Made by a program: the position numbers and the translations under genes | Notes under the pieces: model-generated | Databases searched by the model: none | Seen by the model: only the letters and a program-made list of their open reading frames with translations | Told to the model about the DNA's origin: nothing | Shown here: piece by piece, positions 35,781 through 45,875 of the stretch | Numbering within the stretch: the stretch's first letter is position 1 | How the letters are laid out: each line of letters opens with the position of its first letter | Assembly (NCBI RefSeq): GCF_003596335.1 | Contig: NZ_QZCH01000022.1 | Span: 1-64,000, forward strand | Direction: 5' to 3' | DNA from: Motilimonas pumila | Lineage (GTDB): Bacteria > Pseudomonadota > Gammaproteobacteria > Enterobacterales > CBDFNC01 | Length of the DNA: 64,000 nt

Positions 35781-37007
35781 ATGTTTTATCCACTTAGCCT
35801 TTTTATAGGCCTTAGGTACACCCAGGCCAAAAAATCCAATGGCTTTGTTTCCTTTGTTTCTTTATTTTCCACTGGCGGTATTCTCATCGGTGTCATGGCT
35901 CTCGTGACTGTGCTTTCTGTGATGAATGGCTTTGAAGAGAAACAAAAAGTGCGGATTTTGGGAGCCATCCCCCACGTTATTTATAGCAATGATAAGCAAC
36001 AACTTACTCAGTGGCAGGATAAGTTAGCCGAGTTTGCTACCTTGCCACACGTTACCGCGGTCGCCGGAATTGTGACCGCAGAGGCCTTGGCACAGACGCC
36101 AAAGGGTTTAGAAGGTGTGCAAGTGCAGGGGGTATTTCCTGATATGCACCCTGCTAATGAAAGAGTCAGCCAGAGCATGTTGGTGGGAGACTTTGCCGAG
36201 CTCACCGCTGGCAGTTATCACGTGGTGGTTGGTCGCCAGTTAGCCAAAAAGTTGGGTGTCACCCTAGGCGACAAAATTCGGCTTATGTCATCCAAGGGCT
36301 CGGTGTTTACGCCTTTGGGTCGAATGCCAAGTCAGCGGAACTTTGTGGTTAGCGGTATGTTTGAAGTCGGCGCTGAAGCTGACAGTTTGCAAGTATTTGT
36401 TAATGCTGAAGATGCTGCGAGATTGATGCGTATGCCAAAAGGCAGTGTAAGCGGCATTCGGTTCTACTTGGACGATCCTTTTCAGCTTGACGCCTTTGAC
36501 CAATACCCGTTAACAGCGGGCGAAACGTTCATTGATTGGCGAAGCAGTCATGGCCAGTTTTTCCAAGCCGTTAAGATGGAAAAAAGCATGATTGGTATTT
36601 TACTTTGCCTGATTGTAGCCGTAGCGGCGTTTAATATTTTGTCGTCATCGGTAATGTTGGTGACAGACAAAGAGTCAGAAGTGGCCATTCTCAAAACGCT
36701 GGGCCTAAATAATCAAAATATTATCGCTATTTTTATGGTGCAGGGGGCGTGGAGCGGTGTGCTAGGAGCGATAGTAGGAGCCATTACTGGCTTGGTGTTA
36801 AGCATCAATATTAACCCGGTTTTATCTACTATTGGCCTCAATTTATACGCGGCTGCCGGTCAAGGTGGCCAACTCCCTGTGTTGTTTGATCCTGTTCAAA
36901 TTGCATTTATTATCGTCGGCGCAATGACCTTGAGTTTGGCTGCCACGTTTTATCCGGCATGGCGCGCAGCCCGTGTCAAACCAGCTGAGGCATTAAGATA
37001 TGAGTGA
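35781..37007 (+). CDS. lolC: Lipoprotein-releasing ABC transporter permease LolC
   Basis: 408 residues with one N-terminal membrane helix, a large periplasmic domain (about 45-265) and three C-terminal helices, the MacB/LolC layout. Family stretches are [37 protein letters not shown] and the C-terminal [19 protein letters not shown]. LolCDE lifts mature lipoproteins from the inner membrane to LolA. The end overlaps lolD by 8 bp, so the three genes are translated together. Divergent from the PilZ-like gene. Confidence 0.95.
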   Translation: MFYPLSLFIGLRYTQAKKSNGFVSFVSLFSTGGILIGVMALVTVLSVMNGFEEKQKVRILGAIPHVIYSNDKQQLTQWQDKLAEFATLPHVTAVAGIVTAEALAQTPKGLEGVQVQGVFPDMHPANERVSQSMLVGDFAELTAGSYHVVVGRQLAKKLGVTLGDKIRLMSSKGSVFTPLGRMPSQRNFVVSGMFEVGAEADSLQVFVNAEDAARLMRMPKGSVSGIRFYLDDPFQLDAFDQYPLTAGETFIDWRSSHGQFFQAVKMEKSMIGILLCLIVAVAAFNILSSSVMLVTDKESEVAILKTLGLNNQNIIAIFMVQGAWSGVLGAIVGAITGLVLSININPVLSTIGLNLYAAAGQGGQLPVLFDPVQIAFIIVGAMTLSLAATFYPAWRAARVKPAEALRYE

Positions 37008-37686
37008 TGTGTTGTTAAGTTGTCGCGGTGTGACCAAAACTTACCAAGAAGGGAAACTCACTACGTCAGTGCTGAATGGCGTTGACTTAGACATTCGAGA
37101 AGGCGAGCTTCTTGCCATTGTCGGCAGCTCTGGTTCGGGCAAAAGCACGTTATTGCATCTTCTTGGCGCTTTGGATGAGCTAACTGCTGGCGAAGTGCGT
37201 TTTCAAGACAAGGTACTGCATCAGCTAAGCCAGAAACAACAAGCAAAAATGCGTAACGACTCTTTAGGCTTTGTTTATCAATTTCATCACTTATTGGGCG
37301 AGTTTAGTGCGTTAGAAAACGTAGCCATGCCTTTATTGATAAGCGGCATGAGTATTAAGCAAGCGAAAGCTAAGGCGCAAGCCATGTTAGACCGAGTGGG
37401 CTTATCACACCGCGTAGCACACCGTCCTGCTGAGCTTTCAGGCGGAGAGCGCCAGCGGGTGGCCATTGCTCGAGCACTAATTAATGAGCCCGCATTGCTG
37501 CTTGCAGACGAGCCCACGGGTAACTTAGATGCGCACACCGCTGAGAGCATCTATCAGTTAATGCGAGAGTTAAACCAGAGTCTAAAAACAGCGTTTGTGG
37601 TGGTCACCCATGACTTGAGCCTCGCTGCCAAGTTTGACCGTCAACTGCATATGCAAGATGGCGTGTTACAAGGAGCGATCGCGTGA
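37000..37686 (+). CDS. lolD: Lipoprotein-releasing ABC transporter ATPase LolD
   Basis: 228-residue ATPase. Walker A is GSSGSGKST, the LolD-type Q-loop segment is [20 protein letters not shown], the signature is [15 protein letters not shown], Walker B is [12 protein letters not shown], and the switch His is in VVTHD. It powers LolC/LolE. It overlaps lolC by 8 bp and lolE by 4 bp (GTGA at 37683-37686). Confidence 0.96.
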   Translation: MSDVLLSCRGVTKTYQEGKLTTSVLNGVDLDIREGELLAIVGSSGSGKSTLLHLLGALDELTAGEVRFQDKVLHQLSQKQQAKMRNDSLGFVYQFHHLLGEFSALENVAMPLLISGMSIKQAKAKAQAMLDRVGLSHRVAHRPAELSGGERQRVAIARALINEPALLLADEPTGNLDAHTAESIYQLMRELNQSLKTAFVVVTHDLSLAAKFDRQLHMQDGVLQGAIA

Positions 37687-38915
37687 GCCGACTTGCCTTG
37701 ATGATTGGCTTGAGATACAGCCGAGCCAAACACAAAAACCGCTTTATTTCGTTTATTTCTTTGTCGTCAATGATTGGCATTATGCTCGGCGTAGCCGTGC
37801 TGATCATTGGTGTATCGGCGATGAACGGTTTTGAACAAGAGCTTAGACAAAGAATTTTGGCGGTAGTCCCTCACGGTGAGTTGGAAACTCCCGATAAGCC
37901 TTTTGCTAATTGGCAGCAAGTGGTAGAAAAGATTGAACAAGACCATCAAGTGATTGCCGCAGCCCCTTATATAAAAATGACGGGCATGCTGCAAAAAGGC
38001 AACGATATGAAAGCGGTGGCGGTCAAAGCCATTGACCCTGCGCAAGAGCAATTGGTTACCCAAGTGAATCAATACATGCCGGCCGCCAGTTGGCAATCAT
38101 TAAGCCAAGTTAACCATGAGATAGTGATAGGGCAAGGAATTGCTAAGCAATTAGGCTTAGTTGTGGGCGATAAAGTTACTTTGATTTTGCCTAATACCAG
38201 TAACAGTCATAAATTAAGCGCACCTAAACGTGCTCGACTTACCGTTATTGGCCTATTTGAAGTGGGTGGACAACTGGATAATAACCTTGCATTTGTGAAC
38301 TTAGGTTTGGCTGAAACCTTAACCCCCGGGGTCAATGGCGTGGCGTTTAAAACCAATGATGTAATGGACGCAATGGCGATTTCTAAGCGCGTAGGATACG
38401 CCTCGGGTGAACGGGTATACATTCGACCTTGGCTGCGCTCACAAGGGAATATCTACCAAGATATTCAAATGGTGAAAACGTTAATGTACGTAATCCTGTT
38501 GATGGTAGTTGCAGTAGCGTGTTTTAACATAGTGTCTACTTTGGTGATGTCGGTCAACGAGAAAAAATCAGACATCGCGATTTTACAAACCATGGGAGCA
38601 AGGCCTGCCTTGATACGGAATATATTTATCGTGCAAGGCTTATTAAACGGCGTGGTTGGCGCTTTACTTGGCGTAGTGATTGGTACCCTCGCAGCGCTTA
38701 ATTTGACCGCCATATTTAATGGTGTTGAAGTTTTATTGGGCCGCCAATTACTTTCCGCTGACGTATACTTTATTAACTTTATTCCTACCCAGCTGCAGCT
38801 GAGTGACGTCAGTGTCATTGCGGTTGTTGCCATCGTGATGAGTTTAGTGGCCACCTTATACCCCGCTTGGCGGGCCAGTAAGGTGCAGCCGGCGCAGCAA
38901 TTAGGCCACGGATAG
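37683..38915 (+). CDS. lolE: Lipoprotein-releasing ABC transporter permease LolE
   Basis: 410 residues, same architecture as Lol[22 protein letters not shown] at the start, [15 protein letters not shown], periplasmic domain, then [19 protein letters not shown] at the end. It is the second permease half of LolCDE. Start is GTG overlapping the lolD stop. Last gene of the operon; a long gene-poor stretch follows. Confidence 0.95.
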   Translation: MSRLALMIGLRYSRAKHKNRFISFISLSSMIGIMLGVAVLIIGVSAMNGFEQELRQRILAVVPHGELETPDKPFANWQQVVEKIEQDHQVIAAAPYIKMTGMLQKGNDMKAVAVKAIDPAQEQLVTQVNQYMPAASWQSLSQVNHEIVIGQGIAKQLGLVVGDKVTLILPNTSNSHKLSAPKRARLTVIGLFEVGGQLDNNLAFVNLGLAETLTPGVNGVAFKTNDVMDAMAISKRVGYASGERVYIRPWLRSQGNIYQDIQMVKTLMYVILLMVVAVACFNIVSTLVMSVNEKKSDIAILQTMGARPALIRNIFIVQGLLNGVVGALLGVVIGTLAALNLTAIFNGVEVLLGRQLLSADVYFINFIPTQLQLSDVSVIAVVAIVMSLVATLYPAWRASKVQPAQQLGHG

Positions 38916-38927
38916 GGCGTATTGACC

Positions 38928-38967
38928 TGCCAAGGTTAACATTTTTACTATAATTTTAACCTTGGCA
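38928..38967. repeat. 12-bp perfect inverted repeat after lolE
   Basis: TGCCAAGGTTAA at 38928-38939 and TTAACCTTGGCA at 38956-38967 are perfect complements around a 16-nt AT-rich spacer. No T tract follows. It may terminate lolCDE or bind a protein. Confidence 0.5.
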
Positions 38968-39023
38968 AACGATATCTATCCTTGCCACCTAAGCCAATAT
39001 TGCTGGATAAAGGGTACAGCGAT

Positions 39024-39083
39024 ATGAGTCGACCCTTTTGGGCAGCGTTTGCGAGCATTCCAGCTGAGTTCGCTTTTATGTAA
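39024..39083 (+). CDS. Possible small ORF of 19 residues
   Basis: ATG at 39024 follows AAAGGG with 9-nt spacing and encodes MSRPFWAAFASIPAEFAFM before a stop. Only the good ribosome site supports it; no homology is recognised. Confidence 0.2.
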   Translation: MSRPFWAAFASIPAEFAFM

Positions 39084-39195
39084 AATAATTACACCGCAAG
39101 CCTCTGCTTTGTATCAATGCCCAACAAATTACCGCAAAAATCAGCTCCAAAAGACCAATGCAGTTATTCAAAGTCATAACTTTACCTGTTTCATG

Positions 39196-39220
39196 AAAAA
39201 GGGCTTAAAGCGCCTTTTTT
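39196..39220 (+). terminator. Possible hairpin with T tract
   Basis: AAAAAGG and CCTTTTT flank a GC-containing loop in the gene-poor stretch after lolE. It looks like a weak terminator with no obvious gene just upstream on either strand. Confidence 0.3.
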
Positions 39221-39317
39221 GCACCTTACGTTATAGCCGTTCAGCAATAAAGCTGCTCGAATTGCTGATTGAGTCTAGTCGAGGACGCTTATAGCGTACT
39301 CGGGGGTTGTGCTTGAA

Positions 39318-39863
39318 GTTGAAAGTGCTTGGTTATTTGTCGCCAATGTTGAAAGCTAAGGAAGGGTTGTTGTCTACAATTTAGCGTGTAAGCTGCGAGG
39401 TCATTGACGTTGAAAGTACTCGGTTATTTGTCGCCAATGTTGAAAGCTAAGGAGGGGGTGTTGTCTGCAATATAGCGTGTAAGCTGTGAGGTCATTGACG
39501 TTGAAAGTACTCGATTATTTGTCGCCAATGTTGGAAGCTAAGGAGGGGTTGTGGTCTGCAATTTAGCGTGTAAGTAGCGAGGCCATTGACGTTGAAAGTA
39601 CTCGGTTATTTGTCGGCAATGTTGAAAGCTAAGGAGGGGGTGTTGTCTGCAATATAGCGTGTAAGCTGTGAGGTCATTGACGTTGAAAGTACTCGATTAT
39701 TTGTCGCCAATGTTGGAAGCTAAGGAGGGGTTGTGGTCTGCAATTTAGCGTGTAAGTAGCGAGGCCATTGACGTTGAAAGTACTCGGTTATTTGTCGGCA
39801 ATGTTGAAAGCTAAAGAGGGGGGGGGTGTCTGCATTTTAGCGTGTAAGCTTCGAGTTCGCGAC
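39318..39863. repeat. Six 91-bp tandem repeats with a 182-bp higher-order period
   Basis: Units start at 39318, 39409, 39500, 39591, 39682 and 39773, each exactly 91 bp from the last, beginning GTTGAAAGT. Units 3 and 5 are identical; units 2 and 4 differ at one base; unit 6 resembles 4 but diverges after about 39850 and has a run of nine G at 39818-39826. Hence a two-unit block was duplicated. 91 is not a multiple of three and all frames contain stops, so the array is non-coding. Each unit has a second GTTGAAAG-type sub-repeat about 30 bp in. Confidence 0.95.
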
Positions 39864-39968
39864 GGAGCAAGCGCCGCGATACCATGTGCGAGTACGTGGT
39901 TTAAGTCTAGGCTAGCAGAGGCTAGTTTGATGGAGAAAGTGATTTATTGCATTACCATAATCAGGTAT

Positions 39969-39996
39969 AAAAAAACCGCAGCAAGCTGCGGTTTTT
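39969..39996 (-). terminator. Rho-independent terminator of the porin gene
   Basis: On the minus strand AAAAACCGCAGC-TT-GCTGCGGTTTTTTT, about 20 bp after the porin stop. Strong stem and T tract; it could act in both directions. Confidence 0.9.
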
Positions 39997-40018
39997 ATCA
40001 TTACAAATTTAAATGAGA

Positions 40019-41005
40019 TTAGAATTTGTAAACTGCTGCAATCGCTAGCACGTCTTCAGCATCTTTTTTACCAACATCTGCTGATTCAGCGTTGTTGATT
40101 AGGTATTCAGCGAATACTTTAAAGTTTTTGTTGAACTTGTACTCAGCACCAACTGTGTAGTAATCAACGTTGTCAAATTTAACGTTGTTGCCTTTTACGT
40201 CAGTTTCTTGAACGTTGTAACCTGCAAGTACAGAGAAGCCGTTAGCAAATTCATAACCTAATGCTGCTTCCATTGCAGTGTTGTCAGCGTTAAAGTCTTC
40301 AGCTTTGTTGAAGTTCTCACCGAGAGAGTATAAGAATGCTGCGTAGATGCCGTTGTTCTCATATTTAACTGCTAGAGCTGTCATTGAAGAATCATCAAGG
40401 CCTGTCGCACGTTCGCCGGCGTTGTGCGCAACACCAAAACCAAGACCAAAGTCAAACGTGTAAACCGCTGCTAGACCGTAAGAAGTCATGTCATCGCCTT
40501 CTTTATCGTTGTCTAACTGGTAGTTAGCTTCGAAAGCGAAGTTATTTACTTCTATAGCGTATTTCAGTAGTGAGTCTGCTTTACCAGTACCGAATTGGTC
40601 AGTACCTGTACCACTTGCATCGCCACCGAATTCGTAAAGTACGTCAGTGAAATCTGCAACTAGCGTGTAAGCACCGTATTGGCGACCGTAAGAAAGTGCG
40701 CCGTAATCGCTGCCAAGACCAGCGTAACCAAGACGTACGTCAACGTCGTCGTCTTTGTCTGCTGCGTATTCAACTTCGAAGCGACCAAAAGCTTCTAGGT
40801 TAGCGTTGATTTCAGATTTTGCTTTAACGCCAAGACGGAAGTAGCTTTCGTCGCCGTCAACTAGCTTATCACCGGCGTAGTACATGCCTTGAATTTTACC
40901 GTAGATGTCTACTTTAGAAGTTTCGTTGTTGTAAACTTCTGCAGCTGAAACGTTTGTAGATGCAAGCGCTGCGAAGATAGCAGCAGATAGAACTGTCTTT
41001 TTCAT
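40019..41005 (-). CDS. Gram-negative general porin (OmpU/OmpC-like)
   Basis: About 328 residues: signal peptide MKKTVLSAAIFAALASTNVSA, then a 16-strand-type barrel starting EVYNNETSKVDIYGKIQGMYY and ending in AAVYKF with a terminal Phe. The loop-3 region includes YGRQYGAYTLVADFTDVLYEFGG, the constriction loop motif of trimeric porins. It is acidic, with many D/E in the loops. The ATG at 41005 has GGA upstream; the frame also opens at 41017. It is well expressed, judging by its strong promoter, terminator and codon bias. Confidence 0.93.
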   Translation of the reverse strand: MKKTVLSAAIFAALASTNVSAAEVYNNETSKVDIYGKIQGMYYAGDKLVDGDESYFRLGVKAKSEINANLEAFGRFEVEYAADKDDDVDVRLGYAGLGSDYGALSYGRQYGAYTLVADFTDVLYEFGGDASGTGTDQFGTGKADSLLKYAIEVNNFAFEANYQLDNDKEGDDMTSYGLAAVYTFDFGLGFGVAHNAGERATGLDDSSMTALAVKYENNGIYAAFLYSLGENFNKAEDFNADNTAMEAALGYEFANGFSVLAGYNVQETDVKGNNVKFDNVDYYTVGAEYKFNKNFKVFAEYLINNAESADVGKKDAEDVLAIAAVYKF

Positions 41006-41090
41006 TACTATTTCCATATTTGTAGTTATTCATTTTCATTACTTAAAAACGGCATCACTAGAAAGGTGATCTAAGTAACAAAACGAGGGC

Positions 41091-41119
41091 AATATAAGGC
41101 GAATAGGAATTAGTATCAA
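41091..41119 (-). promoter_or_regulatory. Sigma-70-like promoter of the porin gene
   Basis: On the minus strand TTGATA (41114-41119), a 17-bp spacer and TATATT (41091-41096). It gives a leader of about 80 nt that contains a small hairpin, ATCAC / GTGAT near 41055-41070. Confidence 0.65.
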
Positions 41120-41124
41120 TAGGT

Positions 41125-41166
41125 AAAAGGACTATTTTGTTATTTAATGACAAAATCAGTCCTTTT
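41125..41166. terminator. Long hairpin between the DUF2062 gene and the porin gene
   Basis: AAAAGGACT-ATTTTGT and ACAAAAT-C-AGTCCTTTT make a 16-bp stem with one bulged C over a 9-nt loop. It lies just past the DUF2062 stop and directly upstream of the porin promoter, so it should separate the two transcripts. Confidence 0.75.
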
Positions 41167-41193
41167 GGTACAAAAAATGAGCGGTTGCGTAAA

Positions 41194-41712
41194 TTATCTT
41201 TTAATTTTAGATATTTTATTACGGCGGCTTTTCATGACAGAGTAACGCCAGATCCACGTGATGATAAAGTAGCCGGCAAGAGAGCATACCGCGGCCCAAA
41301 AAGCGCAGCCTAGCAAGAAAGCCGGGCCATAAGTCACTATGGCGTGCTCTACCCACTGCCATGACAGTTCAAAGAACCATGGCTCAGGCTGGCTTTGCAA
41401 AATAAAGCTGCCGCTCAAGTATGCAAAATAAAACATAGGTGGCATGGTCAATGGATTAGAAATCCACACTAAAGCGACCGACAAAGGCAGATTAACCCGG
41501 AAAAAAATAGCCAAGCCCGCTGCCATGATCATTTGTGATGGCAAGGGTACCCAACACATAAACAAGCCTACCGCAAAAGCACCGGCGGCAGAGCGTCGAT
41601 TTAAATGCCATAAATTACCATCAAGCAACAAATCACCAAAAATTTTCAGGTGCTTGTGTTCTTTTAACGACTCAGGGCTGGGTGTATAGCGCTGGATGAA
41701 CTTTTTTGGCAT
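41194..41712 (-). CDS. DUF2062 family membrane protein
   Basis: 172 residues with two to three membrane segments. The DUF2062 core runs GAFAVGLFMCWVPLPSQMIMAAGLAIFFRVNLPLSVALVWISNPLTMPPMFYFAYLSG. Function is unknown. The gene is divergent from comEC with about 28 bp between starts, an adjacency I recall from other Gammaproteobacteria. Confidence 0.88.
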   Translation of the reverse strand: MPKKFIQRYTPSPESLKEHKHLKIFGDLLLDGNLWHLNRRSAAGAFAVGLFMCWVPLPSQMIMAAGLAIFFRVNLPLSVALVWISNPLTMPPMFYFAYLSGSFILQSQPEPWFFELSWQWVEHAIVTYGPAFLLGCAFWAAVCSLAGYFIITWIWRYSVMKSRRNKISKIKR

Positions 41713-41740
41713 ATAGTTTACTTATCTGATTCAGGTATTA

Positions 41741-44086
41741 ATGCTTATGCGTCGATGGTGTGCCATCTATGTTATTGGCGTAGTCTGTTGTTTGGTTTTG
41801 CCACGTTTATTTAACGTTTACGAGAGTATAGCCATTTTGGCCTTAGCGTGTGTGTGCTTCGGTCATCGCTATAGTCGTGAGCTTGGCATTTTTTTGCTGA
41901 GCATCTGTTGGTTCAGTTGCTTCGCGCAGTGGCAACTGAACTGGTTTAGTAACAGTGCTGCCACGGTGCAAGAACATAGCATAATTGCGCAGATAAATTC
42001 ATTACAAAGCAACGAAAATAGCCGTTTTTTTTCTGCTGATTTAATTCAGTTTGATCAACAACACTTTTTTATACGAAAATCGATCACGCTTTATATTCCT
42101 GATTTAACCTCCCCTTTGTCTGCGGGAGAAGTGGTTTATGGCCAAGCTAAAATTAGGCCTCTTTGGTCGATGGCTAACCCTGCTGGCTGGGATCAGCAAA
42201 GGTACGGCTTTAGTCAGCACCTGGGGTATCAGTTAAAAATTACCAAGCTGAGTGCAATAGAGGGCTCGCCCAGCTGGCGCAGTAAGGTTTTCCAGCGCAG
42301 CGTGGAAATGACACAAGGCATGGCGCAGCAGGGCCTCTTTTTGGCGCTCACTTTTGCCCATAAGGCGTTGCTAACTTCTGAAATTAAGCAACAAGTCAAA
42401 ACGCTTGGGCTTGCGCATCTATTAGTCATTTCTGGTTTACATATCAGCTTGGTTGGGGTAGCAAGTTATGGATTGATCTTGATGGCATTGAGAATGCTCC
42501 AGGGATTAACAGGCATCAACTTGGCGGTTAAGCCAATAGCCTTGTTGGTCGCGGTCATCGCCGTTTGCGGATACGGGTATTTAGCAGGTTTTACGTTACC
42601 TGTTCGCCGAGCGTGTTTCATGTTTTGTTTCGCGGCGATGTTACTGCTATGGCAGCGGCACGTTAAAGCGTTTGATTTATGGTTGTGGGTGTTGGCTCTT
42701 AGCTTGTTGATTGATCCGCTTGCGGTGTTAAGTGGCGGTTTTTGGTTATCATTTTTGGCGGTGCTCGCACTGCTTTTTATTGCCAGAAATCGGCCGAGGT
42801 TCAAATGGCCAAAACCTTGGTGCTGGTTACGCCCTTTATTGTTGTTTTGTAGCTTACAGTTTGCATTTTTATTGCTACTTAGCCCGCTGCAATTGCATTT
42901 GTTCCAGGGCGTGAGTGCCTTGTCACCTTTTTATAACATGATAGCTATTCCATGGCTGAGTACATTACTGTTGCCTGCCATATTGTTCATGGCTATCTTG
43001 TTATTTGTGCTTCCTGGCGCAGGCATGTGGATGCAGCCGTATTTAGACCGTTTATTGCAATATTCGGTCGAGCAGATAATGGTTTGGCCGAGTGTTTGGG
43101 TTGATGTCAGTCAGCAAATGTGGTGGCTCTGGCTTGGCGTTTATTGCAGTGCGTTGCTATGCCTTGCCTTTTATCTTGGCCCCGCGATGATAAGTGCGCA
43201 ACCAACCGGTATTGAGAAGGGTAAAGCCACTAGACCATTGGCATTGAGTGTATTTGGGGCTTTGCTATTTTGTTTTGCTCATCAGCTGTATATGTTGCGC
43301 GCCAAGCCTCTGTGGCAAGTGACAGTTTTTGACGTTGGGCAAGGTTTATCTGTGTTGGTGAGGGTAGGCGATAAGCACCTTTTATACGATACAGGTTTTG
43401 CCCGCAGCGCGCATTTCAATGCGGCGAATTTAGTCGTGCTGCCGAACCTTAAGCGGCTGGGCGTCAAGCGGTTATCTCATTTGGTCATCAGTCATGACGA
43501 TAACGATCACGCGGGTGGTAAAGACGTTATGGTGCAGCAAATGCCGATAGACACGCAATGGCACAGTCACCCCTTAGGATCAGAGCAGTTCTGCGAAGCT
43601 AATAAGTCGATAAATCTTGGCCAAGCCGTCGGCACTTTTTTGACGGTGAAAGGATTTGGGGTTGGCAATGGCAGAAATAATAATTCTTGTGTGCTGTTGT
43701 TAGACTTTGGCGGTTGGCGGTTATTGTTGCCAGGAGATGTAGAACGACGTGCTGAGCGCAAGTTAGTTAAGCACTTTGCAGATGCGCTGCAAGCAGAGAT
43801 CTTGGTCAGTCCTCATCATGGCAGTAACAGCTCTTCGTCTGCTCAATTTATTGAGGCTGTTGCGCCGCAATATGTGGTGCACAGTGCCAGCCGTTATAAT
43901 CAATGGGGCATGCCGAAAGCGCAGGTGGTTTCGAGATATTTTGAGGCAGGAGCGAAACAATATAATATCGCGAATACAGGCATGTTGACCATTCAACCCC
44001 AAGGCGAGTCTTTGCAAGTCGTTCGCTATCGTCAAGACAGCAGCTTTCGTTGGTATCACATGGCGCTTTTACCTTTTGTGCCATAA
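41741..44086 (+). CDS. comEC: DNA internalisation channel protein ComEC/Rec2
   Basis: 781 residues. The competence domain spans about 190-480 with LGLAHLLVISGLHISLVG and GFTLPVRRACFMF. A C-terminal metallo-beta-lactamase domain has the metal motif HDDNDHAGG near 588 and HHGSNSS near 693. ComEC forms the inner-membrane channel for transforming single-stranded DNA. Full length, with an intact MBL motif. No other competence gene is in the window. It is followed 40 bp later by msbA. Confidence 0.94.
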   Translation: MLMRRWCAIYVIGVVCCLVLPRLFNVYESIAILALACVCFGHRYSRELGIFLLSICWFSCFAQWQLNWFSNSAATVQEHSIIAQINSLQSNENSRFFSADLIQFDQQHFFIRKSITLYIPDLTSPLSAGEVVYGQAKIRPLWSMANPAGWDQQRYGFSQHLGYQLKITKLSAIEGSPSWRSKVFQRSVEMTQGMAQQGLFLALTFAHKALLTSEIKQQVKTLGLAHLLVISGLHISLVGVASYGLILMALRMLQGLTGINLAVKPIALLVAVIAVCGYGYLAGFTLPVRRACFMFCFAAMLLLWQRHVKAFDLWLWVLALSLLIDPLAVLSGGFWLSFLAVLALLFIARNRPRFKWPKPWCWLRPLLLFCSLQFAFLLLLSPLQLHLFQGVSALSPFYNMIAIPWLSTLLLPAILFMAILLFVLPGAGMWMQPYLDRLLQYSVEQIMVWPSVWVDVSQQMWWLWLGVYCSALLCLAFYLGPAMISAQPTGIEKGKATRPLALSVFGALLFCFAHQLYMLRAKPLWQVTVFDVGQGLSVLVRVGDKHLLYDTGFARSAHFNAANLVVLPNLKRLGVKRLSHLVISHDDNDHAGGKDVMVQQMPIDTQWHSHPLGSEQFCEANKSINLGQAVGTFLTVKGFGVGNGRNNNSCVLLLDFGGWRLLLPGDVERRAERKLVKHFADALQAEILVSPHHGSNSSSSAQFIEAVAPQYVVHSASRYNQWGMPKAQVVSRYFEAGAKQYNIANTGMLTIQPQGESLQVVRYRQDSSFRWYHMALLPFVP

Positions 44087-44126
44087 GGTTTAGAATGAGC
44101 CTTTCTGTCTTATAAAAGAGTAATTA

Positions 44127-45875
44127 ATGAGTCATACAAAACCTTCTTCAATGGCGACATTTAAGCGTTTGTTAGGGTATGTAAAAGACAAAAAAATCGG
44201 CCTTATTGGCGGCATTATTGGTATGTTGGGCTACGCCGCCGTTGACGCCACTTTTCTCTACTCACTTAAGCCACTACTTGATGAGGGATTAACCGGCAAA
44301 GATCCTGATGTATTAACCTATATGCCGATCTTTGTCTTAGTCATTATTACCACGCGAGGCATTGCTGCATTTTTAAGTACTTATTGCATGGCGTGGGTCG
44401 GCAATCATGTTGTGATGAAATTACAACGAAGCCTATTTAACCACCTGATGCATATGCCCGTTGCGTTTTTTGATCAACGCAGTACGGGTGACTTGTTATC
44501 TAAAATAACCTACGACTCTAACCAAGTAGCCAACGCGGCCAGTAATGCTTTAGTGAGCATCTTTCGGGAAGGGGCGACAGTAATTGCTTTGTTATGCTTG
44601 ATGTTTTATCAAAGCTGGCAATTGTCGTTAATTTTCTTTTTGGTTGGCCCGGTAGTGGGTTTAGTGATCAACAAAGTCAGTAAACGCTTTCGCACCTTAG
44701 GACACCAAATTCAAGATGCAATGGGGTCTGTAACCACGGCGTCAGAGCAAATGCTTAAAGGCCACAAAGAAGTATTAATGTTTGGCGGCCATGAAGAAGA
44801 GCAAGAAAAATTCGGCTCTGTCAGTAATTCTGTTCGCAGACAAAATATGAAAATGATCTCTGCCAAAGCAATCAGCGTGCCGGTGATCCAGTTTTTGGCG
44901 TCTATCGCCTTGGCTTTTGTATTGTATTTAGCGACTTTTCCGCAAGTGATGGAAACCCTGACTCCAGGAACGTTCACCTTGATAATTAGCTCGATGTTTG
45001 CCTTGATGAAGCCCATCAAGTCAATTACTCAGGTGAACAATGAAATTCAAAAAGGCTTAGCAGCCTGTGACAGTTTGTTTGCCATTTTAGATGATAATCC
45101 TGAACAAGATACGGGTACCAAAGTCATTAAACGCGTAGCTGGCGACATCGAATTTAAAAATGTCACGTTCACCTATGAAGGCAAAGAAAAGCCGGCTTTA
45201 AAAGCGGTCAATTTCAAGGTGCAAGCGGGTCGCTCTTTGGCTTTAGTGGGGCGCTCTGGCAGTGGTAAATCTACCATAGCGGCTATTTTAACGCGCTTTT
45301 ACGATGGCATAGAAGGCGATGTGTTAATTGATGGTCAAAGCATTTATCAATACCCCCTCAATAACCTGCGTGAGCAAATGGCGTACGTTTCGCAAAAGGT
45401 ACACCTATTTGACGATACTATAGCGAACAATATTGCCTATGCCACCGGAGACACTTATAGTCGTGAACAAATAATCGCGGCTGCGGAAACGGCTCATGCG
45501 ATGGAGTTTATCGATAAATTTCCTCAAGGTTTAGATACCGTTGTCGGTGAAGATGGCGTCATGTTGTCTGGTGGTCAGCGCCAGCGTATCGCCATTGCCC
45601 GTGCCTTGCTGCGAGACTCGCCCATTTTGATCTTGGATGAAGCAACCTCGGCTTTAGACACAGAATCTGAGCGCCACATTCAAGAAGCCCTCGATGTACT
45701 GCAAAAAGATCGTACTTCTATTGTTATCGCGCACCGCTTATCAACCATTGAAAATGCGGATGAAATCTTGGTAGTTGATGACGGCGCCATTATTGAGCGT
45801 GGTAACCATCAAGCCCTTAGCGAAGCCGATGGCATTTACGCTAATTTGGTAAAAATGCAGCAGGTGGCAGAGTAA
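44127..45875 (+). CDS. msbA: Lipid A export ATP-binding/permease protein MsbA
   Basis: 582 residues, the exact length of E. coli MsbA: six membrane helices (to about 330), then the ATPase with Walker A GRSGSGKST, signature LSGGQRQRIAIARALL, Walker B ILILDEATSALD and IVIAHRLSTIE. MsbA flips lipid A-core across the inner membrane as a homodimer. lpxK starts directly after its stop codon, so the two are an operon. Confidence 0.96.
   Translation: MSHTKPSSMATFKRLLGYVKDKKIGLIGGIIGMLGYAAVDATFLYSLKPLLDEGLTGKDPDVLTYMPIFVLVIITTRGIAAFLSTYCMAWVGNHVVMKLQRSLFNHLMHMPVAFFDQRSTGDLLSKITYDSNQVANAASNALVSIFREGATVIALLCLMFYQSWQLSLIFFLVGPVVGLVINKVSKRFRTLGHQIQDAMGSVTTASEQMLKGHKEVLMFGGHEEEQEKFGSVSNSVRRQNMKMISAKAISVPVIQFLASIALAFVLYLATFPQVMETLTPGTFTLIISSMFALMKPIKSITQVNNEIQKGLAACDSLFAILDDNPEQDTGTKVIKRVAGDIEFKNVTFTYEGKEKPALKAVNFKVQAGRSLALVGRSGSGKSTIAAILTRFYDGIEGDVLIDGQSIYQYPLNNLREQMAYVSQKVHLFDDTIANNIAYATGDTYSREQIIAAAETAHAMEFIDKFPQGLDTVVGEDGVMLSGGQRQRIAIARALLRDSPILILDEATSALDTESERHIQEALDVLQKDRTSIVIAHRLSTIENADEILVVDDGAIIERGNHQALSEADGIYANLVKMQQVAE

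Larger units (their letters stand above)
38968..39968. other. Gene-poor 1-kb stretch between lolE and the porin
   Basis: Apart from the tandem array, a possible tiny ORF and weak hairpins, I see no supported gene here. Open frames in it are short, start with rare codons or run through the repeats. It may be decayed sequence or hold a non-coding RNA. Confidence 0.55.

Noticed and set aside
39049-39294. 81-codon open frame after lolE
   Set aside because: Rare start codon, no ribosome site, no recognisable protein character.
39768-40016. 82-codon open frame over the end of the tandem array
   Set aside because: It simply reads through a repeat unit and the porin terminator; other units have stops in all frames.
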